Below, in pieces: positions 16,754-25,981 of a stretch of 64,000 bases of DNA (its first letter is position 1; the number at the start of each line of letters is the position of its first letter). Below the pieces are notes generated by a model. The model saw nothing but the letters and a program-made list of their open reading frames with translations, had not been told where the DNA came from and ran no database searches. A program made the position numbers and the translations under genes. The stretch covers positions 264,700 through 328,699 of the forward strand of contig NZ_FNCV01000004.1 in assembly GCF_900100455.1 (NCBI RefSeq), written 5' to 3'. Origin of the DNA: Roseospirillum parvum (GTDB lineage: Bacteria > Pseudomonadota > Alphaproteobacteria > Rhodospirillales > Rhodospirillaceae).

Positions 16754-17407
16754 TTACACGGCCTTGGCCATCTCGCGCTCGCGGGCGGTGGCGCGGCCGG
16801 TGTCGAAGGCCTGGGCGTTGAGCTCGACCAGGGCCGGCTTCCTGGCCCGGAAGCCGGCCAGCACGGTGTCGCGCAAGACCTCGGCCGGGAACGGCAGGTG
16901 GTCGGCGATGGCGCCGAGCAGGATGGTGTTGACCAGCCGCACGGTGCCCAACTGGCGGGCGATGGCCTCGGCGTCGAAGGCGATGACCTGACGGCCGCTG
17001 GCCTGCATCTGCGCCACCGGGTCGTCGGGGTAGGGGAACAGGCCCCCGGAGACGACCAGCGGCGGAATGCGCATGACGTTGACCATGGCGCAGCCGTCGG
17101 GCTTCAGGTGGGTGGTCCAGCGCAGCGCCTCGGCCACCTCGAAGCCGATCAGAAGGTCGGCCTCCCCGGGGGCGATGGCCGGGGCGACCACCTTGGGCCC
17201 GAAACGCACGTGCGAGGTGACCACGCCGCCGCGCTGGGCCATGCCGGCGACCTCGGTCTTCTTCACGTCGTGGCCCAGCGAGATGGCCGCCTGGGCGAGC
17301 AGCTCGGCGGCCGTCATCACGCCCTGGCCGCCGATGCCGCAGACCAGGATGTTGGTGACCGGGCCGACCTCGGGGCCGGTCGCGGGGGTATCGGTGTGGG
17401 AGCTCAT
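16754..17407 (-). CDS. iorB: Indolepyruvate ferredoxin oxidoreductase beta subunit
   Basis: The 217-residue protein is the gamma-domain (POR-type) subunit of indolepyruvate:ferredoxin oxidoreductase, which oxidatively decarboxylates aryl pyruvates to aryl-acetyl-CoA and reduces ferredoxin. The N-terminal ILVCGIGGQGVMTAAELL and the KKTEVAGMAQRGGVV motif are characteristic. Its ATG overlaps the iorA stop, so the two are coupled. Reduced ferredoxin made here could feed Rnf or BciB. Confidence 0.93.
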   Translation of the reverse strand: MSSHTDTPATGPEVGPVTNILVCGIGGQGVMTAAELLAQAAISLGHDVKKTEVAGMAQRGGVVTSHVRFGPKVVAPAIAPGEADLLIGFEVAEALRWTTHLKPDGCAMVNVMRIPPLVVSGGLFPYPDDPVAQMQASGRQVIAFDAEAIARQLGTVRLVNTILLGAIADHLPFPAEVLRDTVLAGFRARKPALVELNAQAFDTGRATAREREMAKAV

Positions 17408-19257
17408 GGGGTGGCCTCGGCGGTGGCGGGAACGATGCACTTGGGACCGCAGGTGGCGACACAGGTGTCGCACCCGGTGCAGAACTCGCTGTCGATCTTA
17501 ACGAAGGTCAGCTCCTTCTCGCGGCCCCGGTTGTCGGTGGTGGTTTCGCGCCGGGTGACCATGATCGCCGGGCAGCCGACGGCCAGACAGTTGCCGCAGC
17601 CGGTGCAGTCCTCGTCGACCACCTTGAGCGGCGGGTTGTTGCAGAACTTGTCGGTCAGCACGCACGGCCGGTTGGTGCGGATCACCGAGACGCCGGGCGC
17701 CTCGACCTCGGTGCGCAGGATCTTGAACAGGCGCGGCAGGTCGTAGGGGTCGACGTCGTGGTAGTGGTTCTCGTCCACGCCCAGGGCCAGACACAGGGTG
17801 CGATAGTCCACCTTGGGGGTTTCCATGCCGTGGATGTCGCGCCCGGTGCCCGGGTGGTCCTGGCCGCCGGTCATCGCCACGGTGGCGTTGTCGAGCAGCA
17901 GCAGGGTCACGTTGGCCCGGTTGTAGACCATGTTGACCAGCCCCTGCATGCCCATGTGCAGGAAGGTGGAATCGCCGATGGTGGCGACCAGCCGCTTGCT
18001 CGGATCGGTTTCCTTGAGGACCGCCTCCAGGCCGTGGGCCATGGTGATCGAGGCGCCCATGCAGGTGCAGGTGTCGACGGCGTTCCAGGGGTGGCCGACG
18101 CCCAGGGTGTAGCAGCCGATGTCGCCGGTGATGACCACCTTCTTGCGCAGCTTGGAGAGGCAGTAGAAGGGCGTCAGGTGGGGGCAGCCGGCACACAGGG
18201 TGGGCGGCCGGGGGAACACCTCGGGCGCCGTTTCGGCCAGCGCCGGGGCGGGCACGGTTTCGCCCAGCAGGCCGGCCACCGTCTGGCGCACGATGGGGGC
18301 GGTCAACTCGCCGTACTGGGGCAGCACGTCCTTGCCGTGGACCGCGACCCCGGCCGCCTTGAGCTCGGTCTCGATCAAGGGCTCGACCTCTTCCACCACC
18401 AGCACCTTGTCGACCTTGGCGGCGAAGGCCTTCAGCCGCTCCAGCGGCATGGGGTGGCTCATGCCCAGCTTGAACAGCGGGGCGTCGGGGCAGGCTTCGC
18501 GCGCGTTCATCGCCGCCGGGCCGGAGGCGATGATGCCCAGCCGGCTGTCGCTGCCGCTCCATTCCTGGTTCAGCGGGCTGTTGGTCGACTCCTCGGTCAG
18601 CCGGCCATCGCGGGCGAACATGTTGGGCAGCAGGGCCTTGGCGTTGACCGGCACCACCACCCAGCGGCGCGGGTTGATCTCGAACGGCTTGAGGGGCGGG
18701 TCCAGGCGCTCGCCCACCTCGGCCATCGCCTTGACGTGGCAGACCCGGGTGGTCAGGCGCAGGATGGCGGCCACGCCGTGGCGCTCGGAAACCTCGAAGG
18801 CCTCCATCACCATGTCGCGGGCCTCTTGCGAGTCGCCCGGCTCGAACACCGGCATGTGGCCGAAGCGGCCCCAGTAGCGGCTGTCCTGCTCGTTCTGCGA
18901 CGACGACAGGCCGACATCATCGGCCACCCCGATGACCAGCCCGCCGTTGGCCCCGGGCAGGGTCTGGCTGAGCAGCGGGTCGGCGGCCACATTGAGGCCG
19001 ACGTGCTTCATGGCGCAGAAGGCCCGCCCGCCGGCGATCGAGGCACCGATGGCCACTTCCAGCGCCACCTTCTCGTTGACCGACCACTGGACGTTGATGT
19101 CCGGGTAGTCGGCCAGGCTTTCCAGGATCTCGGTCGAGGGCGTGCCGGGGTAGGCGGTGGCGACGCGGGCCCCGGCCTCCCACACCCCCCGGGCGACGGC
19201 CTCGTTGCCCGACATCAGAAGCCGGCTCAGGGCCGGCGCCTCGGCGATCACGTTCAC
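17404..19257 (-). CDS. iorA: Indolepyruvate ferredoxin oxidoreductase alpha subunit
   Basis: The 617-residue catalytic subunit binds thiamine pyrophosphate and two 4Fe-4S clusters. Visible are the N-terminal GNEAVARG and TAYPGTPSTEI motifs, LCAGCPHL, the TPP-binding region with GDIGCYTLG, CTCMGASI and TIGDSTFLHMG, and two C-terminal ferredoxin motifs, CTGCGNCLAVGCPAI and CTGCDTCVATCGPKC. The start is GTG at 19257, where the family begins, preceded by AAAGGGG; the open frame continues upstream but with biased, unrelated sequence. It lies downstream of the cytidylate-kinase-like gene. Confidence 0.94.
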   Translation of the reverse strand: MNVIAEAPALSRLLMSGNEAVARGVWEAGARVATAYPGTPSTEILESLADYPDINVQWSVNEKVALEVAIGASIAGGRAFCAMKHVGLNVAADPLLSQTLPGANGGLVIGVADDVGLSSSQNEQDSRYWGRFGHMPVFEPGDSQEARDMVMEAFEVSERHGVAAILRLTTRVCHVKAMAEVGERLDPPLKPFEINPRRWVVVPVNAKALLPNMFARDGRLTEESTNSPLNQEWSGSDSRLGIIASGPAAMNAREACPDAPLFKLGMSHPMPLERLKAFAAKVDKVLVVEEVEPLIETELKAAGVAVHGKDVLPQYGELTAPIVRQTVAGLLGETVPAPALAETAPEVFPRPPTLCAGCPHLTPFYCLSKLRKKVVITGDIGCYTLGVGHPWNAVDTCTCMGASITMAHGLEAVLKETDPSKRLVATIGDSTFLHMGMQGLVNMVYNRANVTLLLLDNATVAMTGGQDHPGTGRDIHGMETPKVDYRTLCLALGVDENHYHDVDPYDLPRLFKILRTEVEAPGVSVIRTNRPCVLTDKFCNNPPLKVVDEDCTGCGNCLAVGCPAIMVTRRETTTDNRGREKELTFVKIDSEFCTGCDTCVATCGPKCIVPATAEATP

Positions 19258-19319
19258 GGTAGCGGTTCCCCTTTGTTCCGGCGGCGGGTCGGCAAGGCGG
19301 CGGACCCGCGCGATACTGT

Positions 19320-19367
19320 CTGGATGGGCGGTGTTGCTGGATGGGCGGTGGTTGCTGGGTGGGCGGT
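19320..19367. repeat. 17-18 bp tandem repeat upstream of iorA
   Basis: Two full units and one partial unit of CTGGATGGGCGGTGKTTG lie in the 124-bp gap between the cytidylate-kinase-like gene and iorA. No hairpin or reading frame explains them. Confidence 0.8.
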
Positions 19368-19381
19368 CGCCGGCGGGCCGG

Positions 19382-20074
19382 TCAGTGGCCGCCCTGACCG
19401 CCCTGGGCGGTCTGAATGGCCTGGGTGGCGGCGACCAGGGTGTCGACCAGCGACTCCCAGTCGTTGAGCCGGTCGGTGTTGAGGACCAGATCGAAGGCGC
19501 TGGCCTCGCTGGTCCGCACGTGGAACAGGTCCCACACGAACTTGCCACGGTTGTGGTTGATGTCCTTGACCTGCTTCAGCGCCGCGTCTGGGGTCAGGCC
19601 CTCGGCCTTGGCCAGCCGGCGGGCGCAGACCTCGGGGCTGCCGGTGATGCGCACCCGAAGCGCCGCCCCGGAGGACAGCACCACGTGCGAGCCCCGGCCG
19701 ACCAAAACCCCGCCGGCCTTGGCCAGCGACAGGATGACGTTGACCAGATGGCGCTTGGTGGTGCCCAGGCCCAGGTCGCGCCCGGTGACCAGCCCGGTCA
19801 GCCACATGTCGCGCGCCTTGCCGACGCTTTCGTCGATCATGCGGGCCACCGTGGCATCGGTTTCCAGGCGCGCCGCGACGTGGGTGACCAGTTCCTGGTC
19901 GTAGCACGGCACGCCCAGACGCTCGGCCAGTTTGCGGGCGATCTCGTCGCCGCCGCTGCCGTGGTCGCGCGACACCGCCACCACCGGCCGGGCGATGCCC
20001 AGCGGGCCTCCCTCGCCGGGGGTTTCGGTGGCCTGGATCACGGCCTGCATGGCGGTTTGCAGCGTGGCGGTCAT
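19382..20074 (-). CDS. Cytidylate-kinase-like protein
   Basis: The 230-residue protein belongs to the cytidylate kinase-like family (P-loop fold). It shows a VAVSRDHGSGGDEIARKLA P-loop-like motif in which the usual GKST is SGGDE, then YDQELV, GVLVGRGSHVVL and VRITGSPEVCARRLA. True CMK is a housekeeping enzyme with a GPSGSGKGT loop, so this is a paralogue with unknown substrate. It is directly upstream of iorAB on the same strand. Confidence 0.8.
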   Translation of the reverse strand: MTATLQTAMQAVIQATETPGEGGPLGIARPVVAVSRDHGSGGDEIARKLAERLGVPCYDQELVTHVAARLETDATVARMIDESVGKARDMWLTGLVTGRDLGLGTTKRHLVNVILSLAKAGGVLVGRGSHVVLSSGAALRVRITGSPEVCARRLAKAEGLTPDAALKQVKDINHNRGKFVWDLFHVRTSEASAFDLVLNTDRLNDWESLVDTLVAATQAIQTAQGGQGGH

Positions 20075-20258
20075 GGCGGCTGTTGCCTTTCGGCTTTCGT
20101 CGGTCTCGTCCCCGGGGTGCCCTTTGCCGGGCAATCCATTTCGCTTTTGCAACACGACTATAGCACCGCCGTCGTCGCCCCCGGAAGACCTGAAGGTGAT
20201 GCCCGGTGGGCGGCCGGGGCCCGGCCGATGGCGCCTTGGCGGGTCGACTTGCGGTCGG

Positions 20259-21047
20259 TCAGTCGAACAGGGCGTCGATGTCGGCCTGACTGATGGCGCT
20301 GGCCTTGTCGCCGGGGCCGTTCAGAAGGTGGGCCTCGTCGTCCGCCTGGGCCGCGGTTTGGGGGGGCTCGGCGGCCAGCTCCTCGATCTGGTCGCTGCCC
20401 CAGATGGCGATCATGCGGTCAACCCGATCCTCGACATACTGCAAGGTGGTGACCACCTTGGAGACCCGCTGCCCGGTCAGGTCCTGGAAGTTGCAGGCCT
20501 CGAAGATGGCGACCACGCAGTCGGCGGCGTCCTCGGCCAGATGGTTGATGTTGGCGTCCCCGCTTTGCGCCTTGATGGTCTGCATCAGGCCGTCGATCTT
20601 CTCGGCCTGCTCCAGGATGGTGTGGGTGGCCTCCTCGGTCGACTCGACGATGGTGTCGAGTTCGCTGGTCGCCGCCACGATGCGGTCCTGCTCGGAGTCG
20701 CGGTAGCGCAGGGCGGCGATTTCCCGCTTGGTGTCCTGGATGCTCTGGGCCAGGGCGCGGATCTCGGTCTTGAGGATGGCGATCTCCTCGCGCTCGCGCT
20801 TGATGTCGGCCTGTTCGTCGGGCGTGATGCAGTGTGGCGCATGACAGCCGGCGGCGGTCTGCTCCGGTTGCTCCGACCTGCTCTGGCGTACTTCCTGGCG
20901 CAGGGCGGCGAGCTCCTGATGCAGCGCGGTCAGCGCCTCCAGCACCTCGCCCGGGGCGGCGGAGGGGCGGGTGCCGTCGTCCTTGCGCTGCTGGTCGCGG
21001 CGCACCTCTGCGGTGAAGCGTTTACGGGGCGGCGAAAGGGGGCTCAT
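20259..21047 (-). CDS. cheZ: Chemotaxis phosphatase CheZ-like protein
   Basis: The 262-residue protein has a long coiled-coil middle and the CheZ active-site stretch ACNFQDLTGQRVSKVV, whose Gln inserts into the CheY active site to speed dephosphorylation. The C-terminal end SQADIDALFD matches the CheY-binding peptide of CheZ. A charged N-terminal region before about residue 60 is variable. The start at 21047 has GAGG about 10 bases upstream. No other che gene is near, so it is an orphan copy. Confidence 0.88.
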   Translation of the reverse strand: MSPLSPPRKRFTAEVRRDQQRKDDGTRPSAAPGEVLEALTALHQELAALRQEVRQSRSEQPEQTAAGCHAPHCITPDEQADIKREREEIAILKTEIRALAQSIQDTKREIAALRYRDSEQDRIVAATSELDTIVESTEEATHTILEQAEKIDGLMQTIKAQSGDANINHLAEDAADCVVAIFEACNFQDLTGQRVSKVVTTLQYVEDRVDRMIAIWGSDQIEELAAEPPQTAAQADDEAHLLNGPGDKASAISQADIDALFD

Positions 21048-21223
21048 GACGCTCAACCTCGGGAACGGGACAGGATCACGGGGAACAGGGCGACAGGCGC
21101 CCGTCAGCGGCCGGTCGGGGGGTGGCCCTGTCCCACCATCCAGCATCCCTCAATAATCCCTGGGGTTCAACGCGTCCAGTGGGCAGCGTTTCCGGGACCG
21201 CCGACAAAGCGCTGCCGAGACCG

Positions 21224-21823
21224 TCAGGGGCGGCGGTTGCCTTTCAGGATCAGGGCGTTGGTGCTGGCGCTGACGACCCGGGCCGGGCCCTGGGACGGGT
21301 TGCGGAAGCGGTGCGGCACGCCGGTGTCGATGTGATAGCCGTCGCCGGCGACCAGACGGCGCACCTGATCGCCCACCGTCACCTCGATCTCGCCCTCCAG
21401 GACCAGCCCGGCTTCCTCGCCCGGATAGGTGATCATGTCCTGACCGGTGTCGCCGCCCGGCTGGTAGTGTTCCAGCATCAGGTGGATGTCGCGCCCCTCG
21501 CCGCGCCCGCCGATGCTGGTCAGCGAAAGGTCGCCGAAGCTCATCTGGGCCATCTCGTCGGCCGGGAAGAAGAGCTGGGTCGGTCCGCCCGAGGGCGGGG
21601 TGAAGAACTCGGCCAGGGTCATCGGGATCCCATCCAGCACCTTCTTCAGCGACGACACCGACGGCGACACCCGGTTCTGCTCGATCAGCGAGATGGTCGA
21701 GTTGGTCACCCCGGCCCGCTTGGCCAACTCGCGCTGCGACAGCCCACGCCCGTCGCGGATGGCCCTCAGCCGGGCGCCCAGGTCGAAGCCCTTGTCGCCC
21801 CGTGGCGGGGTATCGCTGTCCAT
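21224..21823 (-). CDS. XRE-cupin transcription regulator
   Basis: The 199-residue regulator joins an N-terminal helix-turn-helix of the XRE type (LGARLRAIRDGRGLSQRELA with TNSTISLIEQNRVSPS) to a C-terminal cupin domain (PGEEAGLVLEGEIEV and DGYHIDTGVPHRFRN). Relatives such as PuuR control polyamine or amino-acid genes and bind a small ligand in the cupin. The start at 21823 is set by GGAGGAGA eight bases upstream. Its target is unknown. Confidence 0.88.
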   Translation of the reverse strand: MDSDTPPRGDKGFDLGARLRAIRDGRGLSQRELAKRAGVTNSTISLIEQNRVSPSVSSLKKVLDGIPMTLAEFFTPPSGGPTQLFFPADEMAQMSFGDLSLTSIGGRGEGRDIHLMLEHYQPGGDTGQDMITYPGEEAGLVLEGEIEVTVGDQVRRLVAGDGYHIDTGVPHRFRNPSQGPARVVSASTNALILKGNRRP

Positions 21824-21926
21824 GCCGGTTCTCTCCTCCATCACCATGTCGCGGGGGGGCGTGCCCCGATTGGTCGATCCGCCATAATGCCGACTTGCCG
21901 GGGGAAAGACCACAGCAGCCTGAAAG

Positions 21927-22412
21927 TTACGATGTTTCGGGAATCGCCATTTGGGTGCGCCGGCACACCGTGCGGATGGCGAAGCTGGAGCGCAGCGTGG
22001 CCACCCCGGGCAGACGGGCCAGGAACTGGCGGTGCAGGCGCTCGTAGTCGGCCATGTCGGCGACGGCGATGCGTAGCTGGTAGTCGGCCTCGCCGCCCAT
22101 CAGATAGCATTCGATGACTTCCGGGCCGTCGAGCACCGCCGCCTCGAAGGCGTCGAGCACGCTTTCGTGCTGGCTGGTCAGGCGGACCTCGACGAAGACG
22201 CTGGTCGGCCGGCCCAGCCGCGCCGGGTCGAGCCTGGCCCCGTAGCCCTCGATGATGCCCGCCGCCTCCAGCCGCGCCACCCGCCGGTGACAGGCCGAGG
22301 CCGACAGCCCCACCGCCTCGGCCAGGGCGGCGTTGGTCATCCGGCCGTCGCTCTGCAGCAGCCCGAGCAGGCGCCGGTCGATCTGATCGAGGCGGGCCGG
22401 GGGGGTGGGCAT
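21927..22412 (-). CDS. Lrp/AsnC-family regulator, probably of ald
   Basis: The 161-residue protein has the Lrp helix-turn-helix (LDQIDRRLLGLLQSDGRMTN, LSASACHRRVARLEAAGII) and the C-terminal ligand-binding RAM domain (VIECYLMGGEADYQLRI). It is divergent from alanine dehydrogenase; in many bacteria such an Lrp protein (AldR) activates ald in response to alanine. The start at 22412 is where the family begins; longer in-frame starts exist but add unrelated sequence. Confidence 0.88.
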   Translation of the reverse strand: MPTPPARLDQIDRRLLGLLQSDGRMTNAALAEAVGLSASACHRRVARLEAAGIIEGYGARLDPARLGRPTSVFVEVRLTSQHESVLDAFEAAVLDGPEVIECYLMGGEADYQLRIAVADMADYERLHRQFLARLPGVATLRSSFAIRTVCRRTQMAIPETS

Positions 22413-22468
22413 GCCGTGGAAGTTCCTTCGATGGGACGGCCAAAAAGCGGTGAAAGATTGCGTCAGGA

Positions 22469-22498
22469 TGTCCTTTGGAGCGCCATTTTGCAAGGACA
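22469..22498. promoter_or_regulatory. Inverted repeat in the lrp-ald spacer
   Basis: TGTCCTT (22469-22475) and AAGGACA (22492-22498) form a 7-bp inverted repeat with a 16-bp centre, placed just upstream of the Lrp gene and between the divergent genes. The size and spacing fit an Lrp dimer site. Confidence 0.4.
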
Positions 22499-22570
22499 TG
22501 CGCCGCCCGTCCAGCCTACTCTTTAACCATTCAACGTCCAGTCGACCCTTTGACGATTCAAGAAGTCCGC

Positions 22571-22610
22571 AAGTTCAAAGAGGCTTCACAAGTTTAAATT
22601 CGCAAGTTCC
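22571..22610. promoter_or_regulatory. Repeated CAAGTT motifs before ald
   Basis: CAAGTT(C/T) occurs three times, at 22571, 22590 and 22604, in the unusually AT-rich 70 bp before the ald ribosome site, together with a TTTAAAT that could serve as a -10 box. The phasing is irregular (19 and 14 bp). These are candidate Lrp contacts. Confidence 0.35.
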
Positions 22611-22641
22611 AAGAAATTCAACCGGCAAGGAGGCTCATGCC

Positions 22642-23760
22642 ATGCGGATCGGTGTTCCCAAGGAAATCAAGAACCACGAGTATCGGGTCGGTTTGACCCC
22701 GGCCAGTGTGCGCGAGTTGACCCATCACGGCCACGAGGTGGTGGTGGAAACCGACGCCGCCGCCGCCATCGGCCTGCCCGACGAGGCCTACACCCAGGCC
22801 GGGGCGCGCATCGCCGACAGCGCCCAGGCGGTGTTCGCCGAGGCCGAGATGATCGTCAAGGTGAAGGAGCCGCAGCCCGCCGAGTGCCGCATGCTGAAAC
22901 CGGGCCAGGTGCTGTTCACCTACCTGCACCTCGCCCCCGACCCCGAGCAGACCCGCCTGCTTCAGGAGTCGGGCGCCATCGCCATCGCCTACGAGACGGT
23001 CACCGACCGGCGCGGCGGCCTGCCCCTGCTGGCTCCGATGAGCGAGGTCGCCGGGCGCATGGCCATCCAGGCCGGCGCCCACTGCCTGGAGCGCGCCCAG
23101 GGCGGGCGCGGCGTGCTGCTCGGTGGCGTGCCCGGGGTGCCGGCGGCCAAGGTGGTGATCCTCGGTGGCGGTGTGGTCGGCACCAACGCGGCGCGCATGG
23201 CCATGGGGCTGGAGGCCCACGTCACCGTGATCGACAAGAACCTGGACCGGCTGAAAGAGCTGGATATGCAGTTCGGCCCCATGCTGAACACCATCTACGC
23301 CACCGTCGACGCCATCGAGGAAAACGTCCTGGCCGCCGATCTGGTGGTCGGCGCCGTGCTGGTGCCCGGCGACTCGGCGCCCAGGCTGGTCAGCCGCGAG
23401 ATGGTCGCCAACATGCAGCGCGGCGCGGTGGCGGTCGACGTGGCCATCGACCAGGGCGGTTGCTTCGAAACCTCCAAGCCGACCACCCACGCCGAGCCGA
23501 CCTATCTGGTCGACGAGGTGGTGCACTACTGCGTCGCCAACATGCCGGGCGGCGTGGCCCGCACCTCCACCCTGGCCCTGAACAACGCCACCCTGCCCTT
23601 CACCCTGGCCCTGGCCGGCAAGGGCTGGAAGCAGGCCCTGGCCGACGACGCCAACCTGAGGAACGGCCTGAACGTGCTCGACGGCCGGATCACCTGCGAG
23701 GGCGTGGCCAAGGCCCAGGGGCTGGCGTACACCCCGGCCGAACAAGCCCTGGGGCTGTAA
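22642..23760 (+). CDS. ald: Alanine dehydrogenase
   Basis: The 372-residue enzyme converts L-alanine to pyruvate and ammonia with NAD, or the reverse. The N-terminus [20 protein letters not shown] is the family signature, with Lys/His catalytic residues in VKVKEPQ and TYLHLA, and the Rossmann motif [12 protein letters not shown]. Length is normal. AAGGAGG precedes the ATG. The divergent Lrp gene is the likely regulator. It is followed by a hairpin. Confidence 0.96.
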   Translation: MRIGVPKEIKNHEYRVGLTPASVRELTHHGHEVVVETDAAAAIGLPDEAYTQAGARIADSAQAVFAEAEMIVKVKEPQPAECRMLKPGQVLFTYLHLAPDPEQTRLLQESGAIAIAYETVTDRRGGLPLLAPMSEVAGRMAIQAGAHCLERAQGGRGVLLGGVPGVPAAKVVILGGGVVGTNAARMAMGLEAHVTVIDKNLDRLKELDMQFGPMLNTIYATVDAIEENVLAADLVVGAVLVPGDSAPRLVSREMVANMQRGAVAVDVAIDQGGCFETSKPTTHAEPTYLVDEVVHYCVANMPGGVARTSTLALNNATLPFTLALAGKGWKQALADDANLRNGLNVLDGRITCEGVAKAQGLAYTPAEQALGL

Positions 23761-23785
23761 CGGCGCCCTGAAATCCACAAGAAAA

Positions 23786-23815
23786 GGCCCGCTTCCCTGG
23801 TTGGGGAAGCGGGCC
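23786..23815. terminator. Hairpin after ald
   Basis: A perfect 12-bp stem (23786-23797 with 23804-23815) and a 6-nt loop follow the ald stop by about 25 bp. There is no T tract on the plus strand; the A-rich left flank would give one only on the minus strand. It probably ends or protects the ald mRNA. Confidence 0.7.
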
Positions 23816-23927
23816 CATTCCGGGTGCCGATGCTGGGGGGATCGAGGGACGCCACACCCGGAACCTGATCGACTTTCTCGGTTCTGCGCTGTTGAGAGCC
23901 ATTCTAGGCCTCTCCCGGGGCCCCTCC

Positions 23928-23943
23928 TGTGATCGTCGTCACA
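23928..23943. promoter_or_regulatory. CRP-type binding site
   Basis: TGTGA-TCGTCG-TCACA is an exact match to the CRP/FNR-superfamily consensus TGTGA-N6-TCACA, and the palindrome extends one C-G and one C-G pair outward. It lies about 128 bp before the permease start. No clear -10 box can be fixed at the right distance; the spacer downstream holds AAATAAC and CATCAA. Apart from this and the ald hairpin, the 23761-24070 spacer shows nothing. Confidence 0.55.
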
Positions 23944-24070
23944 GGTCGCGAAATAACCCAGCCGGGCGGGGTGTCATCAAATCCTCGCGCCGGCCGGGGC
24001 TGGGCCTTGCCGTGGAACGTCCCCATGTGGGGCTGGAAACGCCGCCAACGCCAGCTCCCGGGGAGGGGAC

Positions 24071-25906
24071 ATGACCGCCGACATGATCACCGTTTTCGCC
24101 ATCCTTGGCGCCACCATCGCCCTGTTCGTCAGCGACCGCATCCGGCTCGACGTGGTGGCCATGCTGGCCGTGCTCGCCCTGGCCCTGACCGGGCTGGTCA
24201 GCCCCCAGCAGGCGGTGGCCGGCTTCGGGGCCACCGTGGTGGTCATCATCGGCGGCCTGTTCGTGGTCGGCGAGGGACTGTTCCGCACCGGCGTCGCCTT
24301 CCGGGTCGGCGACTGGCTGGTCGACACCGCAGGCACCGGCGAGGCCCGCCTGACCTTCCTTCTGATGGGCGTGGTGGCGGTGCTGTCGGCCTTCATGAGC
24401 TCGACCGGCGCCGTCGCCATCTTCATCCCGGTCGCCCTCCGGCTGGCCGTCAAGGCCGGCCTGCCGCCCGGGCGCCTGATGATGCCGCTGGCCTTCGGCT
24501 CGCTGATCGGCGGCATGCTCACCCTGATCGGCACGCCGCCCAACCTGGTGGTCAGCACCCAGCTTCAGCGGGCCGGCCTCGCCCCCTTCGACTTCTTCGA
24601 TTTCACCGGCCCCGCCTTCCTGATCCTGCTGCTCGGCCTGGGCTACATGCTGACCATCGGCCGCCGCCTGCTGCCCGGCGGCCGACCCGGTCCGGCGGGC
24701 GGCCGCGAGCGGCGCAGCCTGCGCGACCTCGCCGCCCACTACGGCATCGCCGACAAGCTGGTGCGCCTCGACATCGGCCCCGGCTCGGCGCTGGACGGCC
24801 TGACCGTGGCCGAAGCCGCCCTGCGCAGCGAATACGGCATCACCGTGCTCGGCTTCGAGGAGGCCGGCTCGTTCGGGCGCCGCGTCTCCCCGGCCCTGGC
24901 CCACAGCCGCTTCGAGGCCGGCCAGACCGTGCTCGCCGTGCACAGCGCCCAGAACGACGACGAGTTGGCCCACATCGCCGCCACCCTGGAAATGACCGCC
25001 CACCCGCTGGACGAGGCGGCCGAACGCATCATGGCCCGACAACTCGGTCTGGCCGACGTGCTGCTCACCCCGGACAGCAACCTGATCGGCAAAACCCTCA
25101 AGGAAACCCGCTTCCGCCACCGCACCGGCCTCGGCGTGCTGGCCGTGCAGCGCAAGGGGCGCCCGGTCAGCGGCAACTTCGCCACCCAGCCCCTGCGCTT
25201 CGGCGACGCCCTGCTGCTGGGCGGCGGCTGGAAGGAAATCGCCAACCTGCGCGAAGCCCGCCAGGACCTGGTGGTGCTGCGCTTCCCCGAGGAAATGAAC
25301 GACGTCGCCGAAGCCCCCGACAAGGCCCCCCACGCCCTTATCATCGCCCTCGCCATGCTCGGCCTGATCAGCCTGGAACTGATGCCCACCGTGGTCGCCG
25401 TGCTCGCCGCCGCCGTCGCCATGGTGCTCTCCGGCGCGGTCGCCACCAGCGGACTCTACCGGGCCATCAACTGGCCCAGCCTGGTCCTCATTGCCGGCAT
25501 GCTCCCAATGGCCACCGCCCTCGAAAACAGCGGTGCCATGGCCCTGATCGTCGATACCCTGGTCGGCAGCCTGGGCAGCATCGGACCAACCGCCCTGCTC
25601 GCCGGACTGGTCGTCCTCACCTCGGTGTTCAGCCAGGTCATCAGCAATACCGCCACCACCGTGCTGGTCGCCCCGATGGCCATCGGCGCCGCCCAGTCGC
25701 TCGGCATCTCCCCCTACCCGCTGCTGATGGGCGTAGCCCTGGCCGCCTCCACCGCCTTCGCCACCCCAGTCGCCTCGCCCGTCAACACCCTGGTCCTGGG
25801 ACCCGGCGGATACCGCTTCAACGACTTCGTCAAAGTCGGCATCCCCCTGCAAACCGCCGCCCTGATCCTGACCATCGCCACCGTGCCCGTGTTCTTTCCG
25901 TTCTAA
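24071..25906 (+). CDS. SLC13/DASS-family permease with TrkA-C domains
   Basis: This 611-residue membrane protein has two transporter halves (about 1-200 and 425-611) separated by a soluble part with two TrkA-C-like regulatory domains (about 225-400). The repeated Na+/substrate motifs are visible as STGAVAIFIP, IGTPPNLVVS, SNTATTVLVAP and ASPVNTLVLGP. Relatives with this layout take up sulfate or dicarboxylates; sulfate would suit a sulfur-oxidising neighbourhood, but the substrate is not determined. GGGAGGGGAC precedes the ATG. Confidence 0.85.
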   Translation: MTADMITVFAILGATIALFVSDRIRLDVVAMLAVLALALTGLVSPQQAVAGFGATVVVIIGGLFVVGEGLFRTGVAFRVGDWLVDTAGTGEARLTFLLMGVVAVLSAFMSSTGAVAIFIPVALRLAVKAGLPPGRLMMPLAFGSLIGGMLTLIGTPPNLVVSTQLQRAGLAPFDFFDFTGPAFLILLLGLGYMLTIGRRLLPGGRPGPAGGRERRSLRDLAAHYGIADKLVRLDIGPGSALDGLTVAEAALRSEYGITVLGFEEAGSFGRRVSPALAHSRFEAGQTVLAVHSAQNDDELAHIAATLEMTAHPLDEAAERIMARQLGLADVLLTPDSNLIGKTLKETRFRHRTGLGVLAVQRKGRPVSGNFATQPLRFGDALLLGGGWKEIANLREARQDLVVLRFPEEMNDVAEAPDKAPHALIIALAMLGLISLELMPTVVAVLAAAVAMVLSGAVATSGLYRAINWPSLVLIAGMLPMATALENSGAMALIVDTLVGSLGSIGPTALLAGLVVLTSVFSQVISNTATTVLVAPMAIGAAQSLGISPYPLLMGVALAASTAFATPVASPVNTLVLGPGGYRFNDFVKVGIPLQTAALILTIATVPVFFPF

Positions 25907-25921
25907 GGGAACAGGGGAACT

Positions 25922-25981
25922 CGGGGGCTCCGCCCCCAAACCCCCGCCGGGGGGACAGGGTCCCCCCGGACCCCGCCAATT
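25922..25981 (+). repeat. Double-hairpin intergenic element, copy 3
   Basis: A GGGGGC-TCC-GCCCCC hairpin is followed by AACCCCCGCC, a GGGGGGAC-AGG-GTCCCCCC hairpin and GGACCCCGCCAA. It begins about 15 bp after the permease stop, in the direction of that gene. Its second half is nearly identical to copy 5 at about 52 kb. Confidence 0.85.
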
